Assembly (NCBI RefSeq): GCF_020166415.1
Contig: NZ_JAIQXV010000004.1
Coordinates: 227,557 to 291,556 of the forward strand
Length of the DNA stretch: 64,000 nt
Direction of reading: 5' to 3'
From: Deinococcus multiflagellatus
Lineage (GTDB): Bacteria > Deinococcota > Deinococci > Deinococcales > Deinococcaceae
Shown here: positions 1 through 15,431 of the stretch, one piece after another
Layout: each line of letters begins with the position of its first letter
How positions within the stretch are numbered: the stretch's first letter is position 1
Translations under genes and position numbers: made by a program
Notes under the pieces: model-generated
Seen by the model: the letters and a program-made list of their open reading frames with translations, nothing else
What the model was told of the DNA's origin: nothing
Database searches by the model: none

Positions 1-2
1 GC

Positions 3-2447
3 CTGGCCGCGGGTGACCGCGTCCGCGTGAGCGGCACGGTGGCCGAGTTCCAGGGCGGCACCCAGATCTCCACCCCCACCGTGACCCGCCTGGGCACCGG
101 CGCGCCGCTGCCCGACGCCCAGACGCTGACCCTGCCGCTGCCCGTGGCCCAGCGTGAACGCTTTGAAGGCATGCGCGTCACGGTGTCCGGCACGGTCACC
201 AACAACTTCCCCCTGGGCCGCTACGGCAGCTTCGACATTGCCGACGCGCGCATTCCCAACTTCACCCAGGTCAATGCGCCCAACGCCTCGGCCTACAGCG
301 CCTACCAGACGGCAGCAAAAGACCGGTTTATCCGCATTGACGACGCCAGCCGTCTGCAGAACCCGGACCCCGAAATCTTTGCCCGGGGCGGCCAGCCCCT
401 GAGCGCCCTGAACACCCTGCGGGGTGGCGACAGCGTCACCGCCACGGGCGTGCTGAACGAGGGGAACGAAACCACCACGGCGGGCACGACCTCGGGCGGC
501 GCGCTGGACACCTACCGGATTCAGGCGGCGCAGACTGATGTGGCCGTCAGCCCCACCAACCCGCGTCTGAATGCCCCCGAAGCCGTGGGCGGCAGCCTGC
601 GCGTGGGCAGCATGAACGTGCTGAACTACTTCACCACGCTGGCTGGCAGCAACAGCGGCTGCACCCCGAACGGGGTGGACAGCGTGAATTCGCGCGGCGC
701 CACCGACTGCGAAGAGTTCCTGCGCCAGCAGACCAAGATCGTCAAGGCGATTGCGGGCCTGAACCCCGACGTGCTGGGCATTCTGGAAATGCAGAATGAT
801 TTCGACAGGGGCGCTTACAGCTCGGTGGCCTCGCTCGTGAATGCCCTGAACACGGAAGTGGGCGCCGGCACCTACGCTTACATCAACCCCGGGCGCAAGG
901 TGGGCAGCGACGCCATCAGCGTGGCCATGATCTACAAGCCCGCCGCTGTGGATCCGGTGGGCACCCTGGCGATTTTGGACAACTCGGTCAACCCCACCTA
1001 CACCGACACCTGTAACCGCCCCACCTGGGCCCAGACCTTCCAGAGCAAGACCAACGGCGGGCGCTTCACGGCCGTCATGATGCACCTCAAGAGCAAGGGC
1101 AGCGTCTGCGCCGCGACCAGCGACGCTGATGTGGGCGACGGCCAGGGCAACGGGTACATTGCCCGGCGCAACGCCGCCAACGCCATTGTGAGCTGGCTGG
1201 GCACCAACCCCACGGGCGTGCAGGAAGACGACCGCATCCTGATGGGCGACTACAACGCCTACGCCCAGGAAGAGCCCCTGAGCCTCCTGGCCCAGGGCGG
1301 GTACGGCAACCTGTTTGGCGCCAATGTCTACTCCTACCAGTTTGACGGCCAGTGGGGCAGCCTGGACCAGGCCACGGCCTCGGCCAGCATGGCCGCGCAG
1401 GTGACCGGCAAGACCAAGTGGCACATCAATGCCGACGAACCAATCGTCCTGGACTACAACAAGGAGTTCAAGAGCGCCGGGCAGATCGCGAGCTACTACA
1501 GCGCCGATCCCTTCCGCAGCAGTGACCACGACCCCATCCTGGTGGGCATGGACCTGACGGCGCAGGCGCCCATTGCGCCGACCCCCCGCCTGCTGCTGAC
1601 CCCGGATACGGCGAGTGTCACGACCGTCGTGGGGAGCACGAACACCGTGACCTTTACCGCCAGCAATGAAAACATTTCTGGACCCGTGACCGTCACCGTG
1701 ACCCCCCTCAACGGCGCCCCCAGCGTGGTCACCGCCCCCAGCTCTGTGACGTCCGACGCGGCCTTTAACGTCACCGTGAGCGCGCCCAACGGCACGCTGC
1801 CCGGCACCTACACCTATGAGGTGAAGGCCCAGAACGGCGCCTATGTGGACACCAGCACGCTGACGGTGACGGTCCGCGCGCCGGTCAACCACGTGGTGAT
1901 CAGCCAGGCCTACGGAGCGGGCGGCAACGGCTCAGGGAGCACCGGAGCGCCTTACCGCAACGACTTCATTGAGATCTTCAACCCCACCAGCGTGAACCAG
2001 AGCCTCAACGGTCTGTTCTTGCACTTCACCAGCGCCAATAGCGCGTTCACGGGCACGCCCCTGGCCCTCAACAACGTGACCCTGGCGCCCGGGCAGTACT
2101 ACCTGGTGCAGTGTGCTGCGGGCGCGAACACGGCCGTCCCCACCCTGCCCAACCCCGACCAGACCAACTGCACCTTCGCGATGGGTGGAACTTCGTTCAA
2201 GGTGGCGCTGACCAACACGAACGTGGCGCCTGGAACAGGCTCGCCTGTCGGCGGCAACATTGTGGACTTTGTGGGCGCTGCCGCGAACCAGTTCGAGGGA
2301 CCCGGCGCCGCCCCCGCCCCCAGCAACGCCAACAGCGTGCAGCGCAAGAGCGCCGGCTGCCAGGACACCGATCAGAACAACCTGGACTTCGTGGCCGCTC
2401 CTGTGGCGCCCCGCAGCAGCGTGAGCCCGCTGGCGCCCTGCTCCTAA
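3..2447 (+). CDS. ExeM/NucH-like secreted endonuclease with lamin-tail domain (5' partial)
   Basis: The reading frame is open from the first base, so the start lies outside the window. Counting from the GTG at 27, an endonuclease/exonuclease/phosphatase domain spans about residues 190-510. Its catalytic set is visible: N197 (GSMNVLNYF), E254 (ILEMQND), D408/N410 (GDYNAY) and D500/H501 (SSDHDP). N-terminal residues resemble the OB-like segment of ExeM/NucH nucleases. Two beta-sandwich segments follow, the last (about 620-800) matching a lamin-tail domain (DFIEIFNP). The family comprises secreted DNases that degrade extracellular DNA. Secretion cannot be checked because the signal peptide is missing. 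A strong terminator follows directly. Confidence 0.85.
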   Translation: MAAGDRVRVSGTVAEFQGGTQISTPTVTRLGTGAPLPDAQTLTLPLPVAQRERFEGMRVTVSGTVTNNFPLGRYGSFDIADARIPNFTQVNAPNASAYSAYQTAAKDRFIRIDDASRLQNPDPEIFARGGQPLSALNTLRGGDSVTATGVLNEGNETTTAGTTSGGALDTYRIQAAQTDVAVSPTNPRLNAPEAVGGSLRVGSMNVLNYFTTLAGSNSGCTPNGVDSVNSRGATDCEEFLRQQTKIVKAIAGLNPDVLGILEMQNDFDRGAYSSVASLVNALNTEVGAGTYAYINPGRKVGSDAISVAMIYKPAAVDPVGTLAILDNSVNPTYTDTCNRPTWAQTFQSKTNGGRFTAVMMHLKSKGSVCAATSDADVGDGQGNGYIARRNAANAIVSWLGTNPTGVQEDDRILMGDYNAYAQEEPLSLLAQGGYGNLFGANVYSYQFDGQWGSLDQATASASMAAQVTGKTKWHINADEPIVLDYNKEFKSAGQIASYYSADPFRSSDHDPILVGMDLTAQAPIAPTPRLLLTPDTASVTTVVGSTNTVTFTASNENISGPVTVTVTPLNGAPSVVTAPSSVTSDAAFNVTVSAPNGTLPGTYTYEVKAQNGAYVDTSTLTVTVRAPVNHVVISQAYGAGGNGSGSTGAPYRNDFIEIFNPTSVNQSLNGLFLHFTSANSAFTGTPLALNNVTLAPGQYYLVQCAAGANTAVPTLPNPDQTNCTFAMGGTSFKVALTNTNVAPGTGSPVGGNIVDFVGAAANQFEGPGAAPAPSNANSVQRKSAGCQDTDQNNLDFVAAPVAPRSSVSPLAPCS

Positions 2448-2464
2448 CCCTTCACTCCTCTTGC

Positions 2465-2493
2465 CCGCCCCCTTCCCCGGGGGCGGTTTTTTT
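2465..2493 (+). terminator. Intrinsic terminator after the nuclease gene
   Basis: A 7-bp G+C stem (CGCCCCC/GGGGGCG, loop TTCCCC) is followed by seven T. It ends at the stop codon of the convergent downstream gene. Confidence 0.85.
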
Positions 2494-3526
2494 ATCCCAG
2501 CTCAGCCAGCCAGTGGTGCCCCGGCTGCGTTTCCTCCAACGCCCAGCGCAGCCACGCCCTCCCCTCTGCATCCAGGGTGGGGGCCACCCGCCCAAAATCG
2601 GCCTCGTCCTTGCTGCGGGGATCGCGGCCAGCGGCGCCAGCTTTAAACAGCAGCACCGCTTCGGGCGCCAGATACGGCAGGCCGGCCGGGCCCAGGCGCC
2701 GGGCCCGGTGCAGGGGGAGGGTCAGACGGGGATCGCGCCGGTAGCGCCACAGGTCACCGCTCAGGTCACTCAGCAGCACGTCCAGCATCTGCACGCCGCG
2801 CAGGTTAGGGTGCCGGGCGTGCAGCTGGTGCAGGGGCGCGTCCAGAGGGCCGGTGTAAGGCTGATACACCCCGTCCACCGGCACGTCCAGCCGCCACCCC
2901 GCCAGCAACGCGGGCAGCTGCGCCTGGGCCGCCCGGTCCACCACCACGTCCAAGTCGTCGTGGGGACGGGCCACGCGGCCCAGGTGCAGGTCCAGCGCGG
3001 TGCCGGCGGCGAACAGCCAGAGCCCGTCCAGGGGCCCGAAAAGGTCAGCCACCTGCTGGGCGGGCGTGAACCCCACCGTCCGGGCGTGGTGGGCCAGGGC
3101 CACCGGGGCCAGCGCTTCGTCGGCGGCCCGGCGACCCTGGCAGAGAAAAACGTCGCGGTAGGTCTGGACCGCCCCCGCGTCGGCCCGCAGCAGGTCGCGC
3201 AGGGCCGCCTGCGCCGCCCGCCAGCCCGAGCCGTGGTCACACAGCACCAGTCGCCAGCCGCCCGGGTGGGTCCACTCGCCGGGGGCCTGCGCGGGCACAT
3301 ACCCCAGGGCACGTAGCCCCTGCACCTGCGCCGCGCTGGGCACCTCGGGCAGCAGGTCCAGGTGCAGTTCAGGCAGGTCCAGATCGGCCAGGGCGGGCAC
3401 GCTGCCTGGGCCGCCGGGCGCCAGGGCAAACACGCCGTCCGGGCGGCCCCGGGCCAGGAAGTCACCCAGGGCCGCTTTCAGGTCGTGTTCAGCCGCCGGG
3501 AACCCGGCCGGGAAGGAGGGAAGCAT
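2492..3526 (-). CDS. GrpB-like / nucleotidyltransferase fusion protein
   Basis: A 344-residue protein if it starts at the ATG at 3526; upstream in-frame starts would run into the divergent promoter of the protease gene. The N-terminal half resembles GrpB-family proteins ([19 protein letters not shown], then a helical region). The C-terminal half resembles AAD(2'')-like nucleotidyltransferases: [20 protein letters not shown] carries a typical HDDLDV metal-binding pair. GrpB is itself a minimal nucleotidyltransferase-fold family, so two related folds appear in tandem. No substrate can be assigned; neither antibiotic modification nor CoA-related roles are shown. It is divergent from the HtrA-like gene, 61 bp apart. 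Confidence 0.6.
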   Translation of the reverse strand: MLPSFPAGFPAAEHDLKAALGDFLARGRPDGVFALAPGGPGSVPALADLDLPELHLDLLPEVPSAAQVQGLRALGYVPAQAPGEWTHPGGWRLVLCDHGSGWRAAQAALRDLLRADAGAVQTYRDVFLCQGRRAADEALAPVALAHHARTVGFTPAQQVADLFGPLDGLWLFAAGTALDLHLGRVARPHDDLDVVVDRAAQAQLPALLAGWRLDVPVDGVYQPYTGPLDAPLHQLHARHPNLRGVQMLDVLLSDLSGDLWRYRRDPRLTLPLHRARRLGPAGLPYLAPEAVLLFKAGAAGRDPRSKDEADFGRVAPTLDAEGRAWLRWALEETQPGHHWLAELG

Positions 3527-3587
3527 CCATGAAGCAGACCACACCGCCGCTTCAGGCCGCATCCCCCGGCTGGCGGATAATGCCCCC

Positions 3588-4855
<1,268 letters not shown>

Positions 4856-4859
<4 letters not shown>

Positions 4860-5965
4860 AGGGCGCCGCCGAGCGCGTCTGGGCGAGGCTGCAGCCCGAG
4901 GATTTTCTGTGGCTCTCGGCCCTGGCCGCCCGCGCCGCGCCAGAGGGCATCGCGCTGGTCGGCGGGGCGGTGCGCGACGCCCTGCTGGGCCACACCCCTC
5001 TGGATCTGGACGTGGTGGTGCCGGGCGGCAACGTCGAGGCCCTGGCGCGCGCCTCGGGGCGGCCCTTTGTCTTTCACCCGGCTTACGGCAACGCGACCCT
5101 GGGCCTCCCGGATGGCCGCGCCGCCGATCTGGTGCAGGCCCGGCGCGAACACTACCCGGTGCCCGGCGGCAACCCGGTGCCTGCACCCGGCACCCTGGAC
5201 GATGACCTGCGGCGGCGCGATTTCAGCGTGAATGCCCTGGCCCTGCACTTTTCCCCCAGGGGTCAGGTGACCCTGCGGGACGTGACGGGCGGCCTGAACG
5301 ACCTGGAGGCCGGGGTGCTGCGCCCCCTACATGACCGCTCGTTTCAGGACGACCCCAGCCGCCTTGTGCGCGGCGCGCGCCTGGGGGCCCGCCTGGGGCT
5401 GCGCGCGCACCCAGAGCTGCTGGCCCAGGTGCCGGCCGCACTGGCCCTGGCCCCACAGACCCCCCGCCTGTGGGCTGAACTGAAGCTGCTACTGCAAGAG
5501 CCCCGACCCGGGCGGGCGGCGCAAGTGCTGCGCGACTGGGACGCTGGGGCCCTGCTGCCCGACCCCACCTTGCTGCTGGCCCTGGACCATTGGCGGGACG
5601 AGGGACAGTCCATTCCAGAGGCGGTGTACGCCGCCGCCCTGCTGCACGCCGCGCCCGATCCGGCCGCACTGGCCCGCCGCTTGGGCCTGGGCGAGCGCCC
5701 TGGCGCGCTGCTGGCCCGCGCCCTGTCCGACACCTTTTTTCCGCCCGGCACCCCCGAACGCACCCTGCGTGCGCTCCTGCGCCCGGAAGCCCACGAGGCA
5801 CTGACGGGTAAGGACGTGCTGGCGCTGGGCGTGCCCCCCGGCCGCGCGGTGGGCGAGGCCCTGGCGCATCTGGCCGCCCTGCGCCGCGCCGGGCAACTGC
5901 GCAGCACCGACGAGGAACGCGCCGCCCTGAAAGCATTCCTGGCGACGAAAGCGCAGGGAAGCTAA
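4856..5965 (+). CDS. cca: CCA tRNA nucleotidyltransferase / poly(A) polymerase family protein
   Basis: A 369-residue class II nucleotidyltransferase. The head domain shows GGAVRD (36-41), the catalytic DLD pair (D50, D52) and the [11 protein letters not shown] signature near residue 120, all typical of enzymes adding CCA to tRNA 3' ends. The GTG start overlaps the protease stop by four bases. In some lineages including Deinococcus, CC- and A-adding activities are reported in separate paralogues, so this copy could be only one of them; the sequence alone does not decide. Most tRNAs in this window encode CCA, but tRNA-Gly(CCC) does not, giving the enzyme a biosynthetic as well as a repair task. 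Confidence 0.85.
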
Positions 5966-5983
5966 CCCCTAGAATGCCGGGGT

Positions 5984-6652
5984 ATGGGCCCCAACACGAT
6001 CATTCTCATCGCGCTCGTTGCCTACGCGGTTCTGAACCGTCAGGGGCTCATTGAGCTGCTCTTCAGCAATCCAGTTGCCTTTGCAGTCATCGCGGCGGCG
6101 CTGGTTCTGTCGCTGGCCTTTCACGAGTTCGCCCACGCCTGGAGCGCCGACAAGCTGGGCGACCCCACCCCGCGCCGCTACGGGCGCGTGACGCTGAATC
6201 CGATCAAGCACTTGGACCCCTTCGGCACGTTGCTGATGCTGCTGGTGGGCTTCGGGTTTGCGCGCCCAGTGCCCATCAATCCCAACAAACTGGGGCGCTG
6301 GGGCACCTTGTGGGTGGCAGCGGCAGGGCCCATCAGCAACCTGCTGATTGCGCTCCTGTGCGCGCTGCTGCTGAAGTTCCTTGCGCCGGATCTTCTGCTG
6401 CGCAGCATTCTGATGACTGTACTCAGCATCAACGTGGTGCTGGCGGTGTTCAACCTCATTCCCATTCCGCTGCTGGACGGCAGCCGCATTCTGGGCGCGC
6501 TAGTGCCCTCGCTGGGGCGCAGCCTCGCGCAGTTTGAAGCGCAGCGCTACAGCTTCCTGATCGTCATGCTGTTCATCTTTCTGTTCAGCAGCCAGATCAG
6601 CGGCATCATCCGCGTGGTCGAGAGCTGGGTTATGGGTTTTATGGGCCTGTAA
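5984..6652 (+). CDS. Site-2 protease family intramembrane metalloprotease (M50)
   Basis: A 222-residue polytopic membrane protein. The zinc-binding HEFAH motif is at residues 47-51 and the third ligand region is N157...D165 ([12 protein letters not shown]), both in hydrophobic segments. It is short and lacks PDZ or CBS domains, matching the minimal site-2 protease group found in many bacteria, whose substrates are mostly unknown. A TAGAAT box at 5970-5975 lies eight bases before the ATG, so the transcript is probably leaderless and separate from cca. Confidence 0.9.
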   Translation: MGPNTIILIALVAYAVLNRQGLIELLFSNPVAFAVIAAALVLSLAFHEFAHAWSADKLGDPTPRRYGRVTLNPIKHLDPFGTLLMLLVGFGFARPVPINPNKLGRWGTLWVAAAGPISNLLIALLCALLLKFLAPDLLLRSILMTVLSINVVLAVFNLIPIPLLDGSRILGALVPSLGRSLAQFEAQRYSFLIVMLFIFLFSSQISGIIRVVESWVMGFMGL

Positions 6653-6703
6653 GCCGGGCAAACGGGGGGCGGGAGCGCATGGCTCTCGCCCCTTTCCACT
6701 GCG

Positions 6704-7348
6704 TTAGCCCAGGTGGAACATCATCACCACATGGGCGGCAGTGCCGGCCAGCACGAACAGGTGCCAGATCTCATGGAAGCCGAACACGCCGGGGCGGGGG
6801 TTCCAGCGCTTGGTGCCGTAAATCACCGCCCCGATGGAATACAGCACTCCACCCGCCGCCAGCCAGAACAGCGCGCCTCCACCCAGCGAGCGGGCCAGTT
6901 GCGGCAGAAAGATCACCGCCAGCCACCCCATGCCCAGATACAGCCCAGTGCTCACCCAGCGCGGCAGGCGCATGGTGACCAGTTTCAGCACAATGCCGCT
7001 GAGGGCAATGCCCCAGATCAGCCCCAGCACACCGCCCCGCCACACACCGTCTAAGCCGTAGTACGCCACCGGGGTGTAACTGCCGGCGATCAGCAGAAAG
7101 ATGCCCGCATGGTCCAGCTTGCGCAGCCACACCAGCCCGCGCTCGCCCGGCCGGAACGAGTGGTAGCTAGCACTCGCCGCATACAGCGCCACCATGCTCA
7201 CGCCAAACACCACAAACGGCCACAGCGCCAACCCCCGCCCCTGCGCCCACCCCAGCAGCGGAACCAACACCACCAGCGCCGCCAGCGCCCCCGCCCAGTG
7301 CGTCAGGGCACTCACAGGTTCACGGGGAGCCGTCCACAGCCGCTTCAC
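6704..7348 (-). CDS. Hemolysin III family (PAQR-like) membrane protein
   Basis: A 214-residue protein with about seven hydrophobic segments. Conserved family features are visible: [29 protein letters not shown] and a C-terminal [18 protein letters not shown]; the Ser/Asp/His residues are the putative metal-site ligands of the PAQR superfamily. The function of bacterial members is uncertain; the hemolysin name is historical. The GTG start at 7348 lies six bases after a TAGGGT box read on the minus strand, suggesting a leaderless transcript. A short palindrome lies upstream at 7375-7387. Confidence 0.85.
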   Translation of the reverse strand: MKRLWTAPREPVSALTHWAGALAALVVLVPLLGWAQGRGLALWPFVVFGVSMVALYAASASYHSFRPGERGLVWLRKLDHAGIFLLIAGSYTPVAYYGLDGVWRGGVLGLIWGIALSGIVLKLVTMRLPRWVSTGLYLGMGWLAVIFLPQLARSLGGGALFWLAAGGVLYSIGAVIYGTKRWNPRPGVFGFHEIWHLFVLAGTAAHVVMMFHLG

Positions 7349-7374
7349 CCCCCCACCCTACGCCCCCAACATGA

Positions 7375-7387
7375 TGACACTCTGTCA
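7375..7387. promoter_or_regulatory. Perfect palindrome TGACA-N3-TGTCA upstream of the hemolysin III gene
   Basis: It lies 27-39 bp before the GTG start and just upstream of the likely -10 (7355-7360), near where a -35 would sit. Operator function is inferred from position and symmetry only. Confidence 0.35.
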
Positions 7388-7438
7388 GGAGGGACGCGGT
7401 CCAAATGGAGAGGAAAGCCCCAGGCAGGCTCCTGCCTT

Positions 7439-7666
7439 AAAAAGTAGAACCTTCTGGGCCACACCAAGACGGCTTGCCCCTCCACCGCCCGGGTCCAGAC
7501 GTAGCCGTCGTGCCCGAAGGGCGCGGGCGTGGGGCGATGGGCGGAGCAGGGCGACGGCGTACACAGCGGGGCGAAGGCAAGCCGCCCTGCACCGTCAGTC
7601 AACGTTTGCCGAGCGCAGCGGAAAAACTCCCCCTGCCCCTCTGGGGTAGGGGGCTGGGGGGTGGGG
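7439..7666 (+). repeat. Dispersed ~228-bp repeat, copy A
   Basis: This segment aligns almost without gaps to the reverse complement of 24061-24287, at roughly 85-90% identity by eye. It starts with AAAAGTAGAACCTTCTGGGC and ends in a G-rich block. Two internal hairpins are preserved in both copies: one around ACGGCT...AGCCGT, and CCCCTGCCCC/GGGGTAGGGG near the end. No terminal inverted repeat or transposase is visible, so a small non-autonomous or structured intergenic element is the best description. The rest of the 7349-7725 gap holds no recognisable gene. Confidence 0.8.
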
Positions 7667-7725
7667 CAGACGCGGATCAACCAAGATGAAAACCAGAAAC
7701 CCTGCCAACCTTCCCGGCAAGCCCC

Positions 7726-10560
<2,835 letters not shown>

Positions 10561-10570
10561 GCATCACAAA

Positions 10571-10603
10571 CCCCCGCCCGTGTATCGGTGCGGGGGCTTT
10601 TTT
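10571..10603 (+). terminator. Terminator of tRNA-Ala
   Basis: Stem CCCCCGC/GCGGGGG followed by six T after a C; ten bases downstream of the tRNA. Confidence 0.85.
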
Positions 10604-10612
10604 GTGGGTCGT

Positions 10613-12316
10613 TCAGCGGCTAGGCGCGGTCCCGTACTCCGTCTGGCGGCCCAGCGGCAGCAGCTGGGGCAGGTTCAGCGGAAAGCGGGCCTGCTGCCCC
10701 GCCACGCTGAGAACCACGGCGGCGGGCGCGCGTTCCAGGGTGGCCTCAGCGCCGGGCAGGTCGCTCAGGGCGGCCAGCGGCACATAGGCTTCACGGCCAA
10801 AAAAGCGCACAGTGACCGGCACGCGCTCCGCGCCCACCCGCAGGGTGGCGGTGCGGGCGGTCACATTCAGCACCGGCAGGCGCAGCGCAGCGGCCGTTTC
10901 GGTCAGGGGCAGCAGCACCTGCCCGGCTTCGGTGCGGGCCTTGCGGGCGGCGGCCTGGGCCTGCTGCGCGGGGGTCAGGACCGGCGCCGGGGCAGGGGTG
11001 GTGGGCCGGGGGGCCGAGGTCGTGGGCTGCGGCGCCGGGGCGGTGCCGGGCTGCGGCGCAGGCTGAGTGGGGTTGGGCCGCACCGGGGCAGGCGGCTGCG
11101 CGGGCTGGGCGGGCGCCGTGGGCGCGCCGGGTTTCAGGGCGGCCAGCACGGCGGTGGCGGCGGCGCGCCGGGCCTGGGTCTGGGCCTGCAGCTCGGCGGC
11201 GCTGGACACGCGGCCCCAGGCGGCGGGCGTGGCGTGGAACGTGGGCCAGGGGGCCACCGCCAGCGGGCGCTGCTTCTGAATGATGTTCAGGCCGCCGCCC
11301 TCGGTGGTGAAGTACAGGTTGCCCTGGTCACTCACGCTCAGGCCGGTGTCAATCTTCTTGCCGGTCTTGATCTGCCACAGCGCCTGCCCGGCCTTGCCAA
11401 TGGCGTGCACGGTGCCGCTGAGGTCCGGCACAATCACCGTCCCGTCGCTGAGTTCCACTGCCGAGGCCGCAATGCCGGCTCCCGCCTTGTAGGTCCATTC
11501 GGGCTCGCCGCCGGGGTTGATGGCGTACACGCTGCCGTCGTAACTGCCCACGACCACCACGCCGCCGCTGGTCACGATGGGGCTGGCATTCACGAACAGG
11601 CCGGTCTGCGCGCGCCACTTCAACTCGCCGGCCGGGGTCAGGGCGTAGATGCGGCGGTCACTGGACCCGAAGTAAATGCTGCCGTCCGGTCCAATGGCGG
11701 GCGAGCTGAACACCAGCGAGCCGGCGGCGTAGGTCCATTTCAGCTGCCCGGCCGGGGTCAGGGCGTGCATGCGGTTGTTCTGCGCGCCGAAATAGATGGT
11801 GCCGTCGGCAGCAATGGCGGGCGAACTGAACACGGGCGCGCCCACCTTGTAGGTCCACAGGGTCTGGCCCGCGCCGCTCAGGGCGTAGACCGTGCCGCCC
11901 GCCGTGGCGACCACCACGCTGCCGTCGGCACGCAGCGCGGGCGTGGCGTAGATGTCGCCGTCCAGCTTGACCTTCCACAGCAGCTTGCCAGCCGCGTCCA
12001 GGGCGTACACCGTGTCGTCGTAGGAGGCGGCGATGGCGGTGCCCTGCGGCGTGACCACCGGGTAGGCGCGGCCAATATCGCCCACCACGAAGGACCACTT
12101 CACGCTGCCGGTGGCGTCGGTGCGGTGAATGCGGGCGTCGGACCCCAGGAAGGTGAGGTCGCCGTTCGGGCTGACCGTGACCCCGGAAATCACGCGCAAT
12201 TCCTTGAACACGTCGATCTTGGGCGCGGTAAACGTGGGGGTACTCTGGGCGGCGGCCCCACTGCCAACCACCAGTGTGACCAGGGAAAGAAAGGGCAAAA
12301 CGTGGCTGTTCCTCAT
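10613..12316 (-). CDS. Exported PQQ-like beta-propeller repeat protein with C-terminal stalk domain
   Basis: 567 residues. The signal peptide ends near AAAQ (residues 1-24). Residues 40-360 hold about eight repeats of the form G.(V/I)YAL...G.L.W.Y..G, the PQQ-like blades also found in BamB. A Pro/Ala/Thr-rich linker (about 400-465) leads to a small C-terminal domain that looks like the stalk domain of copper amine oxidase N-terminal families ([14 protein letters not shown]...[10 protein letters not shown]). The repeat count and exported nature are visible; a scaffold role is inference. AAGGAG about ten bases upstream of the ATG gives a normal ribosome binding site, unlike most neighbours. Confidence 0.75.
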   Translation of the reverse strand: MRNSHVLPFLSLVTLVVGSGAAAQSTPTFTAPKIDVFKELRVISGVTVSPNGDLTFLGSDARIHRTDATGSVKWSFVVGDIGRAYPVVTPQGTAIAASYDDTVYALDAAGKLLWKVKLDGDIYATPALRADGSVVVATAGGTVYALSGAGQTLWTYKVGAPVFSSPAIAADGTIYFGAQNNRMHALTPAGQLKWTYAAGSLVFSSPAIGPDGSIYFGSSDRRIYALTPAGELKWRAQTGLFVNASPIVTSGGVVVVGSYDGSVYAINPGGEPEWTYKAGAGIAASAVELSDGTVIVPDLSGTVHAIGKAGQALWQIKTGKKIDTGLSVSDQGNLYFTTEGGGLNIIQKQRPLAVAPWPTFHATPAAWGRVSSAAELQAQTQARRAAATAVLAALKPGAPTAPAQPAQPPAPVRPNPTQPAPQPGTAPAPQPTTSAPRPTTPAPAPVLTPAQQAQAAARKARTEAGQVLLPLTETAAALRLPVLNVTARTATLRVGAERVPVTVRFFGREAYVPLAALSDLPGAEATLERAPAAVVLSVAGQQARFPLNLPQLLPLGRQTEYGTAPSR

Positions 12317-12413
12317 CTAAACGTGCACTCCTTTACAGAGCCTTTACGGACAGGCAATGGCGTGGAACGGCATATGGACGCTGCCCAGGGTACGGCCTAA
12401 GATGCGAACTGTT

Positions 12414-12929
<516 letters not shown>

Positions 12930-12949
12930 GCAGAGCATCTTGCTTCCAA

Positions 12950-12975
12950 AAGCCCGCGCTTCGGCGCGGGTTTTT
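12950..12975 (+). terminator. Intrinsic terminator
   Basis: CCCGCGC-TTCG-GCGCGGG followed by five T; closes the 12414 gene. Confidence 0.9.
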
Positions 12976-13331
12976 CGTTCCCCGTTGCCATGACCGGCGA
13001 CGCTGTCAACGTTCCTGGTCGAAGAGTTCTTCCCGGGTCTGCGGTGGCGGTCTCTCCTCTCATCCGGGACTCCTCTGCTTTCAGAGCAGGCGTGGGACGC
13101 GCGAAGGGACGCTGTTCCATCGCCGTCGTCCCGTCTGTGCTCGTGCTGGCGCTCCTGCGGAGCTCTCCGAGTCCGCGAGTCTGCTTGCCCCTCGGCTTCG
13201 GCCCACCTGAGTGCCGTCTCATCGGACGAAATTCAACTTTCGCTCCCCAGGGCCACCCGCCGCCTCTTGCCTCAAGACCCAATCAGCTGCGTGGCACCTT
13301 CGCCGGGGCGGGGGTGCCCTACCCTGGGGCC
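12976..13331. other. Intergenic region without a recognised gene
   Basis: 356 bp. Open frames here have no start signal or coding character. The only feature I can support is the TACCCT box at 13320-13325, six bases before the next ATG, the likely -10 of that gene. Confidence 0.6.
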
Positions 13332-14258
13332 ATGAAACGGGTTGTGGCTCCTTTCCTCCTGTCTGCCCTGCTCGCGGGCTGCGTGCCCGCGCCGCTGCGC
13401 GCCAATCCCGAAGCGGCGGTGCGCCTGTCGGTGGCCCCGGCCGCTGCCCCCGCCCAGCCGCTGACTGGTGAAAGCAGTCTGTACCGCTTTCCCGGACCCG
13501 GCGCCCTGAACGTGCGCACCGAGCCCGGCGCGCTGGTGACCGCCATCGTGCTGCCGCCCGGCGGGGGCGCCCAGGTGGGCCAGACGGTTCGCACCGTGCC
13601 CGGCGAAACCGCCCAGCTGCCCTTGCCCGCCACCGAGGGCTTTACCCAGGTCTTCACCGTGGCCAGCCTTGTGCCGCTGGACCTGGGCAGCGCGGCCGGC
13701 GCGCGCAGCGTGAATGACATTGGCGCGGCAGTGCAGCGGGCCACGCAGGGGGCGCCCCGCACGGCCTACACGGTCGCCACCACGGTTTACCGCGCCGAGC
13801 GCCTGGGCAGCCTTCGCGTCGAGACGAGCGTGCCCGGCGCCCAGGTGCGCGTCAATGGCCGCTCCGCCGGGCTGGCCCCGGTCACGCTGGGCGATCTGCC
13901 CGCCGGGCAGGTGGAGGTAACGGCCACCCGGGAGGGCTACCGCCCCGCCTCGCAGCGGGTGAACATCGTTGGTGACCGCGCCACAGACGTGACCCTCAAC
14001 TTGCGCCCGCTGACCGGGACCCTGCGCGTGGAGAGCCCGGTGGCCGCCGACGTGCTGGTAGAGCGGCGCCTGCTGGGGCTGGTGCTGCCGGGGCAGCCGC
14101 TGGAACTTCCGGTGCGCTCTGGTGTGGTCAGCCTGAACGTGGTGCCGCGTGACCGGGCCCTGGCCCCGCAGACGCTGCTGGTGCGCGTGAACACCGACCA
14201 GCTCAGCCGCATTGAGTGCACGCTGGCGGGCAGCGCTTTCCGCTGCGACGTGCGGTAA
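13332..14258 (+). CDS. PEGA-domain lipoprotein
   Basis: 308 residues. A lipoprotein signal (LLSALLAGC, lipobox LAGC) predicts lipidation by Lgt, which is encoded at 40187-41116. Residues about 155-235 form a PEGA domain (GSLRVETSVPGAQVRVNGRS...PAGQVEVTATREGY), and the following repeat (GTLRVESPVAADVLVERRL) looks like a second, diverged copy. The N-terminal part resembles a DUF4384-like segment (LNVRTEPGALVTAIVLPPGG). PEGA proteins are surface-exposed beta-sandwich proteins of unclear role. The TACCCT box six bases before the ATG suggests a leaderless mRNA. Confidence 0.8.
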   Translation: MKRVVAPFLLSALLAGCVPAPLRANPEAAVRLSVAPAAAPAQPLTGESSLYRFPGPGALNVRTEPGALVTAIVLPPGGGAQVGQTVRTVPGETAQLPLPATEGFTQVFTVASLVPLDLGSAAGARSVNDIGAAVQRATQGAPRTAYTVATTVYRAERLGSLRVETSVPGAQVRVNGRSAGLAPVTLGDLPAGQVEVTATREGYRPASQRVNIVGDRATDVTLNLRPLTGTLRVESPVAADVLVERRLLGLVLPGQPLELPVRSGVVSLNVVPRDRALAPQTLLVRVNTDQLSRIECTLAGSAFRCDVR

Positions 14259-14302
14259 CGGCGGTACTTCAGTTCACTCTGGGGCCCACCAGTCGCCCCT
14301 CA

Positions 14303-14334
14303 AGGCCGACCCTCTCTGCCGGGGTCGGTCTTTT
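14303..14334 (+). terminator. Intrinsic terminator after the PEGA lipoprotein gene
   Basis: Stem CCGACCC/GGGTCGG with a nine-base loop, followed by TCTTTT. Confidence 0.8.
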
Positions 14335-14388
14335 CCGTGGTCCGCGCCACACCCAGTTCCGGGGCAGGCAGGTGCTACCCTGCCCGGC

Positions 14389-15378
<990 letters not shown>

Positions 15379-15431
15379 ACAGCGGCCCCGCTCACCAGAG
15401 GCAGGCGGGCACGCGCTCTATACTCCGGCGC

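Noticed and set aside
27..29. GTG as the true start of the nuclease gene
   Set aside because: The frame is open upstream to the first base and the family has a long N-terminal region; the gene is cut by the window edge.
7345..7680. Minus-strand frame across repeat copy A, shared with copy B
   Set aside because: The frame is open in both copies but has different ends, no start signal and low-complexity composition; explained by the repeat.
10580..12400. Long plus-strand open frame opposite the beta-propeller gene
   Set aside because: Rich in Gly, Arg and His with no family pattern; it is the GC-rich antisense of a clear exported protein.
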